From positions 1-38,219 of the forward strand of contig CAIPQN010000087.1 in assembly GCA_903867225.1 (NCBI GenBank): 38,219 nucleotides of DNA, in the 5' to 3' direction. Of this stretch, positions 37,456 to 38,219 are shown in pieces. The stretch's first letter is position 1, and each line of letters starts with the position of its first letter. The notes under the pieces are model-generated. The model did no database searches and was not told the DNA's origin. It worked only from the letters and a program-made list of their open reading frames with translations. A program made the position numbers and the translations under genes. This DNA is from an uncultured Pseudomonadota bacterium. GTDB taxonomy: Bacteria > Pseudomonadota > Gammaproteobacteria > Methylococcales > Methylomonadaceae.

Positions 37456-38088
37456 TTAATTGCTGTAAGTTGTTTGAATTCGTACTAACGTACCATCTTC
37501 AAATAATTCTTTAAATACAGCCACTAATTTTGGATCGAACATTCCTGTTGAATTAAGCTCGATATTTTCAAGTGCATCTTCCATTGACCAAGGTTCTTTA
37601 TACGGGCGTTTTGTAGTTAGCGCATCAAACACATCGGCAAGTTTTACAATTCGTGCAGAAAGTGGAATTTCTTCACTTTTCAATTTATTTGGATAGCCAG
37701 TGCCGTCAAAATTTTCATGATGTCCCGCTGAAATTTCTCGAGCGACTTCATAAAAAGGATTATTTCCCAAAATTTTTACACCCGCGATGGGGTGTTCACG
37801 CATGATAACCCATTCTTCATCAGTTAATTTGCCTGGTTTTTTCAAAATAGCATCGGGAGTGGCGAGTTTTCCAATGTCGTGAAGCATACTCATTAAACCC
37901 ATGTGTGCTGCTTCTTTTTCATCAATGCCGACAGCCATAGCTAACGCTTGAGTGTAATGTTGTACACGATGTAAATGACTTGCTGTATCTTGATCTTTAC
38001 CTTCAGCCGCTAAACAAAGCATCACAACAGATTCTTGATACGCCGATTCTAATTGCGTGCGTGCTTCATCTAATTGTCGCTTTGACAT
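37456..38088 (-). CDS. HD-GYP domain c-di-GMP phosphodiesterase, probably N-terminally truncated
   Basis: 210 residues from the ATG at 38088 (a GTG at 38094 would add two). Residues ~1-30 look like the coiled linker that normally joins a receiver domain to an HD-GYP domain (LDEARTQLESAYQESV). The HD-GYP domain follows: MLHDIGK (metal site), EHPIAG, GHHENFDGTGYPN (GYP motif), ARIVKLADVFDALTT. It should hydrolyse c-di-GMP. The expected N-terminal receiver is absent, and the start codon lies inside what appears to be the right end of an IS200/IS605-type element, so the gene was probably cut by insertion. Whether it is expressed is uncertain. Confidence 0.85.
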   Translation of the reverse strand: MSKRQLDEARTQLESAYQESVVMLCLAAEGKDQDTASHLHRVQHYTQALAMAVGIDEKEAAHMGLMSMLHDIGKLATPDAILKKPGKLTDEEWVIMREHPIAGVKILGNNPFYEVAREISAGHHENFDGTGYPNKLKSEEIPLSARIVKLADVFDALTTKRPYKEPWSMEDALENIELNSTGMFDPKLVAVFKELFEDGTLVRIQTTYSN

Positions 38089-38111
38089 CCTCACCGCCCT
38101 AAAGAGGCGGT
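38082..38111 (-). repeat. Right-end hairpin and putative cleavage site of an IS200/IS605-type element
   Basis: ACCGCC (38093-38098) and GGCGGT (38106-38111) form a hairpin that overlaps the TnpB stop. On the minus strand it is followed by TCAA (38085-38082), the right-end cleavage tetranucleotide known from IS608. That the element ends here is inference. Confidence 0.5.
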
Positions 38112-38219
38112 GATTCCTACAGCTAGACGCTTATGTCCAAGCGCGAGAATGTTCTTAGCCGCATTAACATCTCTGTCATGCGTCGTGCCACACTCGGCAC
38201 AAGTCCATTCTCTTATTCC
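38091..38219 (-). mobile_element. tnpB: C-terminal end of an IS605-type TnpB (OrfB), cut by the window edge
   Basis: The minus strand reads continuously from the window edge to a TGA at 38093-38091, giving 42 residues: [20 protein letters not shown], then [11 protein letters not shown]. This is the second half of the TnpB zinc ribbon (CxxC) and the RuvC-III motif DRDxNAA of the RNA-guided nuclease family. The catalytic Asp of RuvC-III is present; the rest of the gene lies outside the window, so intactness and any guide omega-RNA cannot be judged. Confidence 0.9.

Overview
The window is AT-rich, densely coded bacterial DNA. The housekeeping genes (leuS, metK, glnE, ettA, ligA, a YajR-type transporter followed by ligA, and a sirohaem reductase followed by a DUF934 gene) read as gammaproteobacterial. 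A Thiotrichales- or Methylococcales-like organism is my best guess, but no 16S rRNA or other decisive marker is present. The cell looks Gram-negative and motile or chemotactic, uses c-di-GMP signalling, secretes RTX proteins and carries scattered insertion-sequence debris.

Layout. 1-3087: the 3' part of a large RTX/VCBS adhesin-like gene, cut at its 5' end next to mobile-element-like repeats and broken by a frameshift near 745-868. It ends in an unusual tail of lectin, SwmB-like and beta-sandwich domains. 3148-8476: hypA, two tandem cyclic-nucleotide-binding-domain proteins, leuS and a NhaD-type Na+/H+ antiporter. 8477-8935: a 459-bp gap holding a promoter/leader repeat, a second promoter, a 28-codon ORF made almost wholly of 18 GTCA units, and a strong terminator. 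8936-11041: a second RTX protein. 11060-12869: three two-gene toxin-antitoxin-like cassettes (BrnT/BrnA, DUF4160/DUF2442, small antitoxin/RelE), bounded by four near-identical terminator hairpins.

12950-19281: ugd and a rhomboid protease, then metK with a leader carrying its own intrinsic terminator (candidate attenuator or riboswitch), then a 911-residue Hsp70-like protein. 19304-19475 is an IS1-family transposase remnant that runs into the second copy of the promoter/leader repeat, which leads directly into the sulfite/nitrite reductase and DUF934 genes. 21688-30292 (all minus strand): hemerythrin, CheC-like and CheY-like proteins, an inositol monophosphatase-family enzyme overlapping glnE, a chemoreceptor and an EAL protein. 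30504-37405 (plus strand): an exported pentapeptide-repeat protein, ettA, an exported cyclophilin with an extra Cys-rich domain, a YajR-like transporter and ligA. 37456-38219: an HD-GYP protein whose N-terminus appears cut off by the right end of an IS200/IS605-type element; the TnpB C-terminus runs off the window.

The most notable places are the GTCA-repeat micro-ORF with its own promoter and terminator, the 95-bp repeat pair (8531-8625 and 19463-19557), the hairpin-delimited toxin-antitoxin array, and the metK leader. Nothing here is a proven new system; the first and last of these are the best candidates for undescribed regulation. No rRNA, tRNA or CRISPR array was seen.
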